A stretch of DNA of 64,000 bases, taken from Eonycteris spelaea. Lineage: Eukaryota > Chordata > Mammalia > Chiroptera > Pteropodidae. The notes under the pieces are model-generated. The model was not told the DNA's origin. It made no database searches and saw nothing but the letters and a program-made list of their open reading frames with translations. Position 1 is the stretch's first letter. Every line of letters starts with the position of its first letter. Shown in pieces: positions 26,020 through 40,900 of the stretch. The stretch covers positions 16,658,001 to 16,722,000 of the forward strand of contig PUFA01000012.1 of assembly GCA_003508835.1 (NCBI GenBank). Reading direction: 5' to 3'. The position numbers were made by a program, and so were the translations under genes.

Positions 26020-26285
26020 AAATAATTCCAGTTTTCCCTCATTCTAGGCACTTGATAGGATTGTACCTCCTTATTCCTGAGATTTGTCAGAGCCATGTGA
26101 CTGGTTTTGTACAGTGAGTTGTGCGTGGAAGTGGTATGTCTGTATTGTTACTGCATGATCCTCCATCTCTCTCTCTTTCCCTCTGGCACAATGAGCAGAG
26201 CCCATCTGCCAACGCATGATAGATGTGACGTATGAGTGAGAAATAAACTTTTTTAATTTAAGGTGAGAGTGTCGCTTATCACAGC
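26020..26285 (+). mobile_element. MaLR-type LTR fragment
   Basis: Contains gccatgtgactggttttgta, tggcacaatgagcagagccc, ccaacgcatgatagatgtga and atgagtgagaaataaact, the order seen in MLT1-like LTR 3' halves. The family is inferred from memory. Confidence 0.55.
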
Positions 26286-29200
26286 GTGACAGTGCACAGT
26301 TGGAAAATGTTCAGGCCCACATCTGGGAATCATTCTCCCATGGAAACCATATACCACCACCCGAGTGATCCCAGTGGCACCAGAGCCTATAGCTGGGCAC
26401 CTGTCATCTCTGGGCGCACTTCCTTTTCATTTCCAATCCAGTTTAGTGTGATACAGGGAGACGTTCCATGTTCTCAAAAAAGTTCAAGAAGTTTTTCATT
26501 GACATCATCATTAGCCATCATTTTCAATTTTTCACATAAGCAAGTGGCTCAAATTGAAGCAAAAGCATCTCTTGCTTTGGGTCCCTAGTGCCTTAAACGA
26601 TACAATTTATTTCAGATTTCAAGACTCAGTTGATCTTTTAAAGTGCCCAGAATCAAGAAATTGTTGATGTCAGTTAATAAAAGGATAAAACAGCAGTTGA
26701 AAAGAGACATTAAAACAAAGATAATCTAGTAGTAGTTATCAACCTAAGCGTGGCTAAATCTGCTTATAATGTTTCTAATCTAGTCATTGGGAAATGAGTT
26801 TCAAAATCAATTTAGGTATTAAATATTCTTGACAAGTATCATAGATTAGGTCTCAGAACTTACTTCCTCTCAGTATTGCCTTTTTATGTATCAAAGCCTT
26901 TCTATAATCTACTGGCTATCTTAAGATGAAGTTGTATCACATTTATTCCTGTTATTGCCCCTGATTTGGCCATATGATAAAAGAGTGTACAACTGAACTG
27001 TCATTAAAGAGGTAATTAAGCTTGTGCCATATGTTTATAGAAGACATCATTATACTTCTTTTCTGAAATACAAATAAACTGGTAAGAAGTTTTCAAAATT
27101 GACCGTACCTCATTATCAATAGTAGTATTGTTTTGAGGATTGGAATTTACAATTTTCCCTCTATTTGTTTCCCTTTTGCCTTTAGGGCTCACCTAATTCA
27201 AACCCATGTTTTAATCAAGCTTTGATTTTTTAGTCTCAAAGAGAAAATTCAAAATCTTTATACTTTTTATTATCCATGCTGTTTTTTGCATGATAATGCA
27301 AATGATATCTAATGCTTGGTTTTTTAGAAATATATTTTAGTTGGTCATTAATCTGACTGTTAAATAATTTTTAACTTGCTTTAGCACTGTTAGTCATGTT
27401 TACGATTATTGTCAAATCATTTTCCTAGAATATCTTTGCTAAGATTAAAGAATAGGGAAAATACTGAATATAGGAACAACTCTAAAATTGATTTGTCTAT
27501 GTGAATAAGCATATCAGTCAATTAAAAGGTTTTTTGTTTTGTTTTTTTTTTAAATATTCCTGATGAACTGCAAGGCTACTATGCTTTGTGATAATTACGT
27601 ACCAATCTATAAAGATCTAAACTTATCCAAAGCTCAGAATCCCTTCTAAAGCACAGGAAATCAAAATTGTCTGATTTGGAAATCCCGATATAAAACAGGT
27701 TATGTAATGATGTAAAAACCACCTCCAGGCTCACAGCACCGCTGATGAACATACGCTCATCACTGCCTTGTGGTAGTTCGAACATATACCATGGTCATGC
27801 TAACAGAATTTATTTTTGTAATATTCAGTGATCTCTTCATCATGACATAATAACTAAAAGTGTCAAATGAATAAAAACAAATTTGAAAGCAGATTCAGAA
27901 TTACTTCTGGAAGTATGGACAACATGAACATTACCTAATCTACTTAAAATCATGTTATAGAAATTGGAATTTAGGACACATCTGTATAGGAAACATAAAG
28001 AGAGCAGTCCAGTGAGGGTGCTTACAATGAAGTTAGAGGAGGGGGAAACACATCAAAAGTTAAGTAATAATTAAACTAAATAAAAATATAACTCATCAAC
28101 GTGGGAGGCAATATATGGTTAAATGTTATATAAGCAGTAAAGATAATACATAATGTAGATCCAGAAGATGGACCACTATGGGCTATGTTGGTCTAGATAA
28201 GCTTCATGTGAGAGATCAGACTTGAATTGAACCACAGACATATTTCTTCTTTCATTAAATCCAACCATTGGTTTCGCTGAACATCGAGCAACTTCCTAGG
28301 ACAGATATTGACTAGGCAGTCAACAATGTCTGTTATAGGTATTCTCTTCTCCCTCACCTCCTCTGGCAGAATGTAAGATAGTTGAGATTATATCATGTTG
28401 CTTTTGGGAAAACATAAAAGAAATTATTATCTCAAATGAGGAAATTTGTTGCTTATTATTTCAAATTACAGGAGTCCTGAGATAGGCAGGTGTAGAGTTG
28501 GATAATTCATCTGTTCATTGACATCACCATCTTTCCATTCTGCCGTCCTCAGTGAATTGGCTTTGTCCTCAGCTCACTACAATCATGTTCTCAAAAGGGC
28601 TGCTGCGGAGCCAGGCATCTATCCTGTCATTATCCTCCCACACACACACCCTTACACCCCCACACCCACAACATTTTCTAGCGCCCACTCCCAGACCAGC
28701 CTCTGGTAACAGGAAAAGGTTTAGGGAAATCCATGACAGTATGGAGTTTTAGGCAGCTTGAGTTAGATTGGTAGTTGGAAGAGAGAAATCGAGCAGTGGC
28801 ATTCCCAGTAGGCCAGAATTTACCCAGTTGTCTGGTTTTCTCTGCAGTCAATGATGTATATTTCCTAAGAACACAAAGTATGTGGAAACTATTGATGATA
28901 ATGGATTTCTGTATGGGCTTCTGCATGGAATTGAAACCTGGCATCTAGAGTTTATCTAATTATAGGATTTTTTAAAATTCATAGATGTATTTATAATCTT
29001 TTATTGTTTAATCAGTAGCATCAGTGATAACTTCATTAAAATACAGTGCCATTCAACATACGAATAGATATAAAAATTTAGACATCGGCAATGTTTCTAG
29101 CTTCTTTAAATCTCATGATAGGCTAAATTGGACTCAGGTATTTGAAAGATGACAGTTAGTCACTCAATATTAAGGTCAGGGAAGGTGGACTGTATCTTTG

Positions 29201-32200
29201 TAAGAGTGTTCCTTCCTCTTATCTCCATCTTTTTGCCTTACAAATTCACATAATTCCATTGTAAAGTAATGTGACCATCAAAGAAAGCATCATAAAGAGC
29301 TGTTTTTGACAGTTTGTACATTACATTTTAATTTAGCTTTTGTAAACGGATTTTATAACTAACTTTTTAACATCTTTATGCTTCAATACATTTATTTTTA
29401 ACCAGAAAATCAAGGGTATCTATAAAAGCAGAAGCACAGTAAATGGAGTTCCAAACCCAGACCATAATGGCCTTTTTAGGACAATGAAGATGGCACCCTT
29501 AGGGGAAAACGAGGCACTTATCCCCCTCATGCTGGGTCTTCTTTCTTCTTCCTCCTGTCTTTCTCTCTCCATCATCTCATAAAATACAAAGATGCCAGAC
29601 TGTACCCATGCTGAACACTGCCCAGGAGGCATAAACAGTGGTTTGAGAAGAGCTCAAGGGAAGCAATTAGAAATATTTAGAATCTCTGGCCAGAAATTCC
29701 TGTAGGTTTGAATCATGCTAAGTTAAATGTATCATTGATAGCACTTGCCTCCTTCCAATGACCTTTCTAGAAACTTGACATTTATTTAGTCTTGCAATGC
29801 CACGTTGCCTTGGGGACAGTAATCTGTGCCTCAAAGTGCACGTGTGGGAAGGAAACGAGGGCTGTGAGTTGCCCTGTGCAGATGGGGGTCAGTCGAGGCC
29901 AGAGGCCAAATTGTGGAGGCTGTTAGACTGTCTTCCTCTTTCCCCCTACAACAGCATCACCACATCCCTTCTCCTCCCTTCTCCTGCTTTTAAATCTTCA
30001 GCCCCTAGCCTCCCATCATTTATTCTTTGAAACACATCTGTTAACTTTTCCAGGAAGCTATATTTTCAATCTACTTGGTTCTGACTCTAGAAAGAATGGC
30101 TTTGCTCCCATCATGAGAATTCTAGGTCTACTGAACAAAGAGGAAGATCTGTATCATACAGGTGGCCTTCACCTGGCCCTGAAATTTTAAGGCTGAGGAC
30201 TCCTTTTTGGTTGTTTCTCAGGCTAAAGCTGCTGTGCCCAGAGGGTCAGGCAGAGGCTTGGGCACCTTTACCAGGCCTTCTTCTCTTTCCCTGAACCCTG
30301 CTGTTTCCCCTCCCAGTTCTCTACTCCAAGAAGCCTACGTATCAGGAATTCATGCACATGGAAGTATTGTAGGTGGTAGGTACTGGAACCTCACACCTGT
30401 AGCTTGGGGGTAAAGGGCAGAGCTACAGGGCATTTACTTGTGCGGTTTGTGCAGTTCTCGTAAAAGTCCTACTAACGGGGCAAGTGGGTGCTAGAACCCA
30501 CTGGGCTGTTCACTAAGCATCATGGCCAGGTCGGGGAGCTGTATGCCTGGGGTATTTTTTCTCTTGCACAAAGGTAATATCCATTCCCCAAACCCTGCAA
30601 CTTAAGGAGGCAATTTTTCCTAATTAATTTAAATGCATGTTTTGGGTTGGTAAAGGCTCCCTGACATGACGGAACTACAATTGTTGGGAAAATTCAGGAC
30701 CTTTCTATTTCATGGTGGTGAAGATAAAATGAAACAATGTGGATGGTACCAGAAAAACATGTTAGCATTGACATGAAGAACTATTAAGATGAGAAAAAAA
30801 AATAAAAACAAAATGTATTTGGCCATAAGAATAATACTCAGCATAATGATTTACATGGAGAGTTTACTGTTCATGCTTTATTAAGCCTCTTAATAAGCAT
30901 GTCTCATTACAAATGCATGTGATTAACTTCATTGTAAGTTATATTTGCTTAGAGTTGTATACTTGGCTCATATAAGCTTGACTTTGGTCTGGGGTGCTTG
31001 TCTGCTTATGAAATACAGTTGGTCATGAGCAACTTTTTAAAAATAAATGAAAAAGCCACAACTAAGACCCTTTTCAGCCTTGGTGTTACAATGTGGCTGA
31101 AGGATTTTGAAAGCTTTAACTATATGGATCACCAGAAAATAATATAATTAATTCCCAAACTTCCTTTTTATTTAAGATAATGACAAAGCCTTCCCTTCCT
31201 CCTTTCCCTCAGAATTGTTACCAACTTAGTATACTTCTGTCTATAGCCTTATCATTGCCAATCAAAACCTAATTTCCCAAAGTTGTTTAGGTCAGTAGAT
31301 AGAAACTTTAACAGCAGTAACTCAGAGCTTGATGATTCTAGGAGGCCATGAACAAATTGGCTTTATGCGAAATCCTAAAAAGTAATGTGCTACATTTGAA
31401 AATACAAAAGAATGGGGGGGGGGACAACTTTCAACTGGAAAAGCAGTTATGAAAGGGAACACTTCCCCCTGCCCCACCCCCACCTCCGCCCCCACCACCT
31501 ATTCACATACGACCCATGACTAGACTGATTCCTGCCTTTCCTTGGTCATATTTTCCAGGTGTTTTTTTTTTTCTCTTTCGACAGTTCTTATTATTCCTGC
31601 TTTACAGTTCCCATCTTTCTCATCTTTTGTTTCTTTGCTGGACTCTTAAAGACACAACCTGAATCTCAGTAAATAACCCATTCCACCCATACCTGTCCCC
31701 GGCAACAGAAAGGGCCCTTCGACCAGCATCTAGAGATCACTCTCAGGTAATCACTCTGGCCTCTTGATTTTTGTCACCTTTATTCTTGGAAACCATCTCA
31801 AAGTTAGGACAGAATTGTAAACAAGATCATGAAAGTTTGCAACATTTTTCCGAATTCTTGCGTGTGTCCACTCAGATATCTCAAGGGTTCCCTTAGCAAG
31901 GAAATGTAAAGAACTTGCAAATTATGTCACTAACCTGTCCCACATACACATATGCACCCACTACTACACAGTCCAGAACTGAAAGAGGCCTCATATGCAG
32001 AATAATGCCCCCAGTCAATTTAGAATAAACAGTGAAAAATGCTGCCAGGTTGCTTATTGCTTAACTTCAGGATGTTCTCAGTTAAGCTTCTAGGCAGTTT
32101 TTGGGTTTGAAACATATTTATGTACTCCACATACATCTCTTGTTCATCCTGCTATAAAGATATATATTCTATAAAATATAGAAAACAATACTTTTGAAAA

Positions 32201-32709
32201 TGAAATTGAAGAAAATAAGAATGAAGCCAGAAAGGAATCACTTTGTCATAATGCTAACGTTTATGGAAATGTTAAATTCATCTCTGGACAACAAACATCC
32301 ATATCATCCAGGTAGACATTAGTGAAGCTATTTTCTCTTTACTGCCAGGATAAATGATGTGTTGGTTTTTATTCTCAATGTCTGTAGTCAAAGTCTACCC
32401 ACCCTTAGTCTCTATTATGACCAAATTCCTTTTTTGACACCCTTGATGAAGGTCTTCAAAACCAGATTTAAAGGTTGGGCTGGCACGAGATCTTTTTCTT
32501 CAAATAAATAGGCAAGGCCTTTTTTTTTTTTTTTTTTGGCCAGGAATTGATTTAAATTTCTGAGATGAACTAATTAAATTTAAAGACCATTTAAATACTG
32601 GACCTTGCATTTCGTTTCAATAAGAGTATCACTTTTTTAGGACTTTTTAAGCTGAACATAACATAAACTCTGACTCAACTAATTCAAATAATAAATTATT
32701 AACTCAAGT

Positions 32710-32880
32710 CCAAAGGACTTCTCATCCCTGGCTGCACATTAGTATCACTGGAGAGCTTAAAGGATACCAATAACAGAAGAACTGAACCAGAATCTCTGAG
32801 GTGGGGCCTGGGCCTTGGTGATTGTTAAAAACTTCTCAAGTTCTTCGCATGTGTAGTAACAGTTAAGAACCAATCATTTA
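32710..32880. mobile_element. MER20-type hAT DNA transposon
   Basis: Shows ggctgcacattagtatcact, aaccagaatctctgaggtgg, ggcctgggccttggtgattg and a degraded end gttaagaaccaatcattt. Non-autonomous, no coding capacity. Confidence 0.75.
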
Positions 32881-33904
32881 GAAGCTCATTATTGTCTTCA
32901 AGGACCCAAGTTCTTCCCATCTCCCTGCCCTGCCCAGAACCAGCTCTTCCCCAGGTTAGAAGTGAGATAGCCACAATAGTTCTAGGCACCAGAGCTATTC
33001 ACCAACATCTGGAGGAGAAAGACAACCATGTCTTTCTGGAGCATTCTCTTAAGAAAGGGTTGCCATGCCCAGCATGCCCAGTTAAATTTAAATTGCAGGT
33101 AAACAATAATTTTTAATATAAGTATGTCTCATATGTGACATGGGACATAGATATATATGTGTGTGTATATATATATACTAAAAAATTATTGTCTGAAATC
33201 CAAATTAACTGTATGTCATATGTTTCTATTTGTTAAATCCGGCAACTCTGTTCTTGAGAACCTTTGTTCTTTGTTTTTTCAAGAATCACCCACCCAAGAC
33301 TACCCCTTATATCTCATTGCCCAGAATTGCTACAGCCATCACTACAAAGATAACGGGGTTACCATTAAATCCAGCAGGTCCAGCCTTAGCCCCACAGCTC
33401 TGGTTTAGGTCAGCTTCCCCTTGAGAGGGGGTTCATGGCTGCAGGCCTCTGTTAGGAAGGAAGACAAGAATGAATACAAGGAGCGCCAGCACTCCCTCCA
33501 TCAGAGTCGGAGTGTTAGCCGTAGGGAGTGCTGCCATGATCTCTAGACTAAAGCTTTTCTCCAATCACCTCTGCAGAAAAATACATAAATTTGATTGTCC
33601 TGATTATATCCATTCTCAAATGAATAGTCATCTTCAGAACAATCAGTTGATATTTTTTCATAAAAAATCACCACGCTGAATAAAATCATGCAGTAAAAAC
33701 CACAGGGCTTGTGGGAAACATGGGATTGGGAGACATTCAAAAACTTCATCACTGACACATAAAACAAGGTAGGAAACTAATAAAAGTGGGTAGCGTGGTT
33801 TTACACGTGTTAAATGATTAAGAAGTAAATACTATGATAATATGACCTGAAGTCTAGTTGGGAAGATTTGAAATGTTGTAGCTTGTGAGATACCATAAAG
33901 TAGG

Positions 33905-33985
33905 AGAGGGCGAATGATCTGGAATCTGACAGATTGGGGTTCGGGATGCTGCCCATCACACACTGTGAACTGAGGTAGCCGGCAG
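33905..33985 (+). repeat. MIR fragment
   Basis: Short match to the MIR 5' half: gatctggaatctgacagatt, ggttcgggatgctgcc, then cacacactgtgaactgagg. Confidence 0.5.
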
Positions 33986-34429
33986 ATATCTGAGGTATGT
34001 GCATGTATGTATTTGTGTGTTCCTATAAATCTGGATTCAGCTACATGCAGTTTTCCACATGTTTCTTGTGGGTAAAATTGTACATAAGCAAACGTGAAGT
34101 TCACGTTACACTTAATCTCAGAACAAATTTGCATTTTTAAAAGAAGCATTATGATAACTGACTCTACTCTGGGTTTGACATGCAGCTTCTGAAGTTGGTG
34201 AGCTGGGGGAATGAGGATAGAGAAAGATTATACTTTTTATAAAGTATTAATGTTTTTCTCAGTTCAGTAAATAACATACCATGTTAATTAGAAATTTTAG
34301 AATAAATCCATTTTATTAATGGTCACATACATCCAAAGTATTTCGTAACACCATCTTTGCTCTCCGTGAACGTCTGACTCGGAGTCTGACTCCCCATCAG
34401 GATTCTTCAGGGGTGCCTCCCTAGGATTA

Positions 34430-34530
34430 ATCTGAATATGTTAAGGCCCAGCCTGCAGAGCCCTTGACGATCTAGAGCCCTTGACGATCTCCGTCTATCC
34501 AGCCTTTTCATCAGCCCTCCCTCCAATTCC
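34430..34530 (+). repeat. L2-like scrap with a 17-bp tandem duplication
   Basis: The unit agagcccttgacgatct is repeated back to back at 34457-34473 and 34474-34490. It resembles the L2 block ggcccttcacgatctggccc. Assignment to L2 is weak; the duplication is exact. Confidence 0.5.
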
Positions 34531-36869
34531 TGCCCAACCCTTTAGGAATGAAGCAACTGTTTCGGTTCCCTCAAACCGAACATGCTGTCTCCCACCTCTG
34601 TGTTGTTTTGCTTCACTGTCTCCTCTGACCGAAATGGTTCGTATGGCCACAAAACTCATGGAGTCCTCCAGTCTCAGCCCAAGCACCTTGTGTCCCATGG
34701 AGACTTCCCTGTCACCCTCTGAAAGCTGTAAGCGCTTTCAGTAGGTAGCAATGGCTCCAACTAAGCGGGAGATTCCAGAGCCCCTCCCCAAACCTAAAGA
34801 AGCAGCATGTCGAGATGGGGCTGTCCTAGGTTTTCTGTAAATGTATCCTTTGCTTTGACTGTCACAGAACTACTTGTATTCAGTCAAAAGGCTCTGGCAG
34901 GCACTTGTCACCATCACAGCATCCCCTGTGGCAGATACAGCAGTTAGGAATGAGTGAATGCTATTGAGGGTTTTGTGTGCTGTGCAAGGATTCAGATGTA
35001 TTAGGTTTTATTCTGGTCTTCTCTAGGGCCTGAAAAATCACCTCATGTCCCAGTGGAATTCACCAACCACATATAAAAGCTAATGGGGATTACAATAATA
35101 GGTACATAGTGAGAAATGAGGTTTCTATAAATTAGTTTAAGGAGTGAATTAACAAAAGTGTGAGAAACATGCTGATAAAGCAGGTAATTCAGAGAATTTT
35201 TTTCCCAACTTTTTTTTTTCCCAACTTTTTTTTTTTCAGAAGTCTCAGGATTGGTAGTGTTTGTGTTCATCAAAGCTGTTCCAACACTTGTTTTCCTTTA
35301 CCAGTTGTAACCTGAAGTATTTCTTAAACCATGCTTGATCCCCAGCTTGGATTTGCTCTAGGCTACCATTTTTTTTTTGTTTGTCTCTAAAAGGGATCAG
35401 TTAGCCCAGAGAATGGTGGTACAAGGGTGTGCATTTCATCCTCACACGGATCAATTAGCTTGTCATAAGAAAAACAACCTTGGCCGAGGCCCTTCTATCT
35501 GGGTCAGTCATTGTGCCGATGCCTACTTTTGGTGCCAGAAGCAGCAAGGGGAAGCACACAGATGGTTCAGCTCAGCCAGCAACACGATGAGAAACTCAGC
35601 TGGAGGCCGCGGTGCTGGCCGAGTTTTCATCAGTTGGTCTGATCACGTGTGAGTGGTGAAGGGAAAACCCTTGTTAAATAAAGTAACATCAGTGCCAATT
35701 GGCCTGGTAGAGGAGAGAGCTATTCTTGTTTACAAAAGATTGGTCAGGTTGCTTAATTATAAAAATATAACAGGAAGGTGAGAGCCTAAAAGTCCAAAAG
35801 ATGGGGACATTTTTCTACACAAATGCCATTTAATTAGCTTTTTAAACACAGTTCCTTCTAGAAGGGACTTTTTTCCCCCAGTTAAAATGTTCAGAAGTTG
35901 GGTACTTGCCTTAATAACTGTGCTTAACATTTTGATACTTTTTGAATTTTTAAAAGGTATGAAGTTCCTAAGACATACCATATGCATATAATTAGTTAAA
36001 AGAGCAGTTATTGGATTTTTGCAAATAATAAGGTTTGTAATTATGCAAATAAGGTTTATTCTTCTTCAGATTACCCGTATATGAGGTAGTCTAGTTAAAG
36101 ATTTTATTTTAATTTCCAGCATATCTATTTCAGGATTGTAAGTTTATTCAGTTTACTTTAGAATCTGTAGCACACAATCCTATTTTTTGGCACCATTCTT
36201 TTTTTTTTTATTTATTTTTTGTAAACGTCTAGAAAGGCAAAGTTAAATTAAAATAGCTCACACTGTTGAAATGGCAATAGGCATAAAAGCATGTTTCTAA
36301 AGTCAAAAAGTATTTAACAAATATTACTTTTATGATTATTATAAAAATACCTTTAGGAAGTGAAAAATTAGTTTAAATATCATGGATTATGGAAGTATTC
36401 TACCATCTTCTTTTAATTGCATTCATGTTTGAAAGGCATCTTTTATTTGATATTGACACACAGTCTCTGTTTATCAAAATTACAGAAGAGAGCATGCATA
36501 ATCCAACAAAATTAACTTATATTTGGTTTTAAAATAAGTGCTTGTGTTTACAGTGGACTAAATTAATACCTAATAGTCTAAGAATTAGTTCTAAATAGAT
36601 AATGATGCCACTCTGTACAGAACTGATTCAGGGAAGTTGGAAAGCTGTCTTGGAAGCCTGTCACCCTGCTTCTCCTCCTATATCCTACTCCATGTTGAGA
36701 AGAGGTCTTTTGGACTATTACCAAATATGCATGCAACCATGCACCCAGCCATCTGTTAAAACTGCTTTAGAGCAGGGAAATAGTAAAGTGTTTCACAAAC
36801 TTCCCAGAGGCGTTGGAAGCTGTATTCAGAAGTAAATAGGGAGGTATGAGATGGATCATCTTAACCTTG

Positions 36870-37020
36870 CCATTCAAAGTGTGGTACCTCTATATAGTCA
36901 TCCCTGGGACCTTGTTAGAAATAGAGAATCTCAGGCCCCATCTCAGACCTACCGAGTAGACTCTGCATTTAACCACAACGTTCCCCAGGTGATTTTGTGC
37001 ATATTAAAAATTGAAAAGAA
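36870..37020. mobile_element. MER20-type hAT DNA transposon
   Basis: Contains tcaaagtgtggtacctctat, ccctgggaccttgttagaaa, tctcaggccccatctcagac and ccccaggtgattttgtgcat, in MER20 order and opposite to the copy at 32710. Confidence 0.75.
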
Positions 37021-37129
37021 TTAGTCTAACTAAAATCAAGTCAGTAATGAGATTTTCTACAGATAAAGTCAGCTCCAAATATATCCTAGTGTGAACACAT
37101 TCCCTTGTGGATGATGGCTAAGTGCTAAT

Positions 37130-37330
37130 GGTTATCAATGCTTAACATGTATGTCCTCTGTTCTAAGCATTATACATATATTAGCCCCTGAATCCTCAAA
37201 GGACTCCATGAGGTTGGTGCTATAATTGCCTCCCATTTTGCAGATGAGAGAACTGAGGCATACAGAAGTTATGGTTAATGCCATCTTCAAAACAAGGGCA
37301 CGCACTTATGACTGGACAGTGGGAAATTTC
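37130..37330 (-). repeat. MIR SINE remnant
   Basis: Reverse MIR: ttctaagcattatacatata, caaaggactccatgaggttg, ttgcagatgagagaactgag, then degraded end. Confidence 0.8.
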
Positions 37331-37914
37331 TGTCTTATCAGGTAGATCCAAAAGAATGAAGTGGGGTAAGAATCTAAGATCTTTTTTATACTCCCTCAAA
37401 AAATTATGAGAGGCAGCTGACTAAAAGTAAATTTCTTTCTCTTCATTTTGTGACCTTTATGTGTTCTATTTTTAACATATCATTTATAATCCATATCCTA
37501 GATGACCTACCCACAGCAAGCACATGATCTGAGTTATTCATTTTAACCTGCTAACACCTGACTTCAAAAAGATGTTTGGAACTCTTTCACACGTAAACCA
37601 ATGAAGTGAATGTGGATTTGATATGTAATTGGTCAACTCTAGGGATATACTAAAAATCAAGTAGAAATTTGATTGAGAAAATTTTTGCATAAAAAGTAAT
37701 TTTCTCCCAGTTTTTCACCTGGAGACTCTGCCCTGCAGCTCTCCCTGGGCTGCTGCAGGGAAGGGCTAAGAGGGTCTCTGCTAGGGCCACCTAAGACCGT
37801 ATGGCCGGGGGGTGGGGTGGCGGGCAGACTGGCAAAGGACTGACTCGCGTCTCACCTCACTCGCCACTCTCATTTTAAGACAGGCAATTCTTAACTTTAT
37901 AAATTATAAAGAGG

Positions 37915-40900
37915 TAGCATACTTTTTCTTTTATTGTGGTAAAATAGACAAAATTTACTGCTTTAACTATTTTTATGTGTACAGTTCATTAACATTCAAT
38001 TCTTTCAGAATGTGGTACATCCATCTCCATAACTTAAAACATTTTGTAAAACTAATAGTCTACTCATTAAACAATAACCTTCTATTCCCCACATCACCCT
38101 GCCCCTGTCAAGCATCATTCTACTTTCTGTCTTTATGACTTTGACTACTCTAAGTACCTCATAGAAGTGTAATTACACAGAATTTGTCTTTCTGTGGCTG
38201 GCTTATTTCACTTAGCATAATGTCCTCAAGGTTCATCCATGTCGTGGCACATGTCAGTTTCCTTCCTTTCTAAGGCTGGATAATATTCCACTGTATGTAT
38301 GCCATATTTTGCCTATCCATTAATCTGTTGATGGACACTTGGGTTGCTTCCTTGTTTTAGCTATTGTGAATAATGCTGTTATGAACATGGGTGTACACAT
38401 GTCTCTTAGAGACTCTGCTTCCAGTTATTTTGGGTATATGCCCAGAAGTGGAATTGCTGGATCATGTAAAAATTCTATTTTTAATTTTTTGAGAGACATT
38501 TATACTGTTTTTTCTTTCCACAGCAACTGTGCCATTTTACATCCCCACCAGCAGTGCACAAGGGTTCCAATTTTTTCACATCCTCACCAATATTTGTTAT
38601 TTTCTGGTTTTTTGATCGTATCCCTCCTAACAGTGTGAGATGACATCTCATTTTGATTTCCATTTCCATAATAATTAGTGATGTTGAGCATCTTTTCATG
38701 TGCTTATTTGCCATTTGTATGTCTTCCTTGGAACAATGTCCATTCAGGTCCTTTGCCTATTTTTAAATCATGTTGTTCAGTTTTTTGTTACTAAGTTTAA
38801 GGAGTTTTCTATATTTCTGGATATTAATTTCTTAACAGATATGTGATTTGCACATATTTTCTCCTATTCTGTGGGTTGCATATTTACTCTGTCAATCATA
38901 TCTTTTTTAAAAAAATTATAGAAGTATAATTGGCATACAGTATTATATTACATTCAAGTGTACAACATAGTGGTTCGACATTCATATACCTTACAGTACG
39001 ATCACTGTGATAAGTCTGCTAACCATCTGTCACCATGCAAAATTTTGTGTGTACAATAACTCCTCTTCATTTCTTTGGAAAGGTTTTAGAAGAATAACTT
39101 CTTCCTCAAAGGTTTGCTAGAATTCACCAAGCCATTGGGTTAAGGGCTTTGTTGGGAATTTTGTAATTATTGATTCAATCTCTTTACTAGTTATAGGTCT
39201 ATTCAGATTTTCCATTTCTTCGTGATTTAGTCTTGGTAGGTTTTACCTTTCTAGGAATTTGTTCACTTCATCTAGCTTATCCAATTTGTTGGCATATACT
39301 TGTTCACACTCTTATAATCCTTGTCATTTATGTAGAATTGGTAGTAATGTCCCCACTTTTGTTTCTGATTTTAGTAATTTCAGTCTTCTCTCTTTTTCTC
39401 TTAACCCATACAGCTAAAGGTCCGTTGATTTTGTTGGTCTTTTCAAAGAACCAGCTTTTGGTTTTATTGATATTTCTCTGCTGTTTTCCTGTACTCTATT
39501 TTTTTTCTCTCTGCTATAATATTTATTATTTTCTTCCTTCTGATAGCTTTGAGTTTAGTTTTATTTTTTTTTCCTAGTTCCTAAAGTTGTATAGTTAGGT
39601 TGTTGATTTGAAATCTTTCTTCTTTAATATAAGTGTTTATAGCAATTAATTTTCCCCTTAACAGGGCTTTCACTGCATCCGATAAGTTTGATTATGTTGT
39701 TTTTGTTTTCATGTATTTCCAAGCATTTTCTAATTTCACTTTTAATTTCCTCTTGGATCCATTGGTGTGTGTGTGTGTTTAATTTCCACAAATTTGTGAA
39801 CTTTCCAATTTTACTTCTATTGCTGATTCTAACTTCATCCTGATGCGGTCAGAGAAAATACTGTATATGTGTCTTTTTAAAACTGTTGAGACTTACTATG
39901 TGGCCCAGTGTATGATCTGTCCTGGAAAATACTCTATGCTGTTGTTGGATAGTGTATATATATGTGAGATCTAGGTGGTTTATTGTGTTTAAATCCTCTC
40001 ATTCCTTAGTTATCTTCTGTTGGTTGTTCTACCTATCGTTGAGCATGGCATATTAGTTTCCAGCTGTTATTGTAGAAATATCTGTTACTACTTTCGGTTC
40101 TTGCATCACATAATTTACTGTTCTGGTGTAAATGTTTATAATTGTTATATTTCCTTGCTATATTGAAATTTATTCATATATAATGTCCTGTCTCCATGTG
40201 TCTTAGAAAGTTCTTTCAGTTCATTTTACTTTGAGTTTGTTAAGCTTGTGTGTTTATATTCATGTCCTTCGTCATATTTGGGAAGTTAGTTATTTCTTTA
40301 AATATTCTCTGTTTCTTTCCTTCTTTGGGGACTCTCACAGTGTACTTGTTGGTTCAGTCTTCATGTTTGCTGATTCTTCTGCCTGTTCAAATCTGCCTTG
40401 AATCTCTCTAGTGAATTTTTCATTGCAAGTTATACTTTTCAGGGCTATTAATGTGTAACTCTTAAAGTCAGAATCTCCCCTTTCTCAGGGTTTACTGGCT
40501 TTTGTTTTTGTGGGTTTGTTAGTTTGTTTATTTGTTTCTAGGCTGTCCCTGTACTAATGATCAGTATGAGGTATAAACCTGAGGTCTCAGGTCTTTTCTG
40601 AATCTTTGCCTTTTCCTGAGCATGCACAATCACTGTCAGATTTCCCTCATATATGCAGTTGCTTTTGAATATCCTACTCTTTACCATCTGGCTCCTTAAA
40701 GAGGAAAAAGAGAAAAATGAAGCAGGGGGAGAAGAGTGCAGGCTCTTTAAAGCCACCAAAAATCACTTCAGCCAGAGGGAGAAGGGCTTCTAACAGTGGG
40801 AGGAGTTACAAAAATAATGACCACCTTCCTCTTTGTCTGCACCTCTGTAATCGGAAATAGCAATCAGTAATCAGAACATAGATCCATGGTATGTGGTGGA

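Noticed and set aside
39233..39577. 114-aa hydrophobic plus-strand open frame
   Set aside because: It is the antisense reading of L1 ORF2 sequence, not a membrane protein gene.
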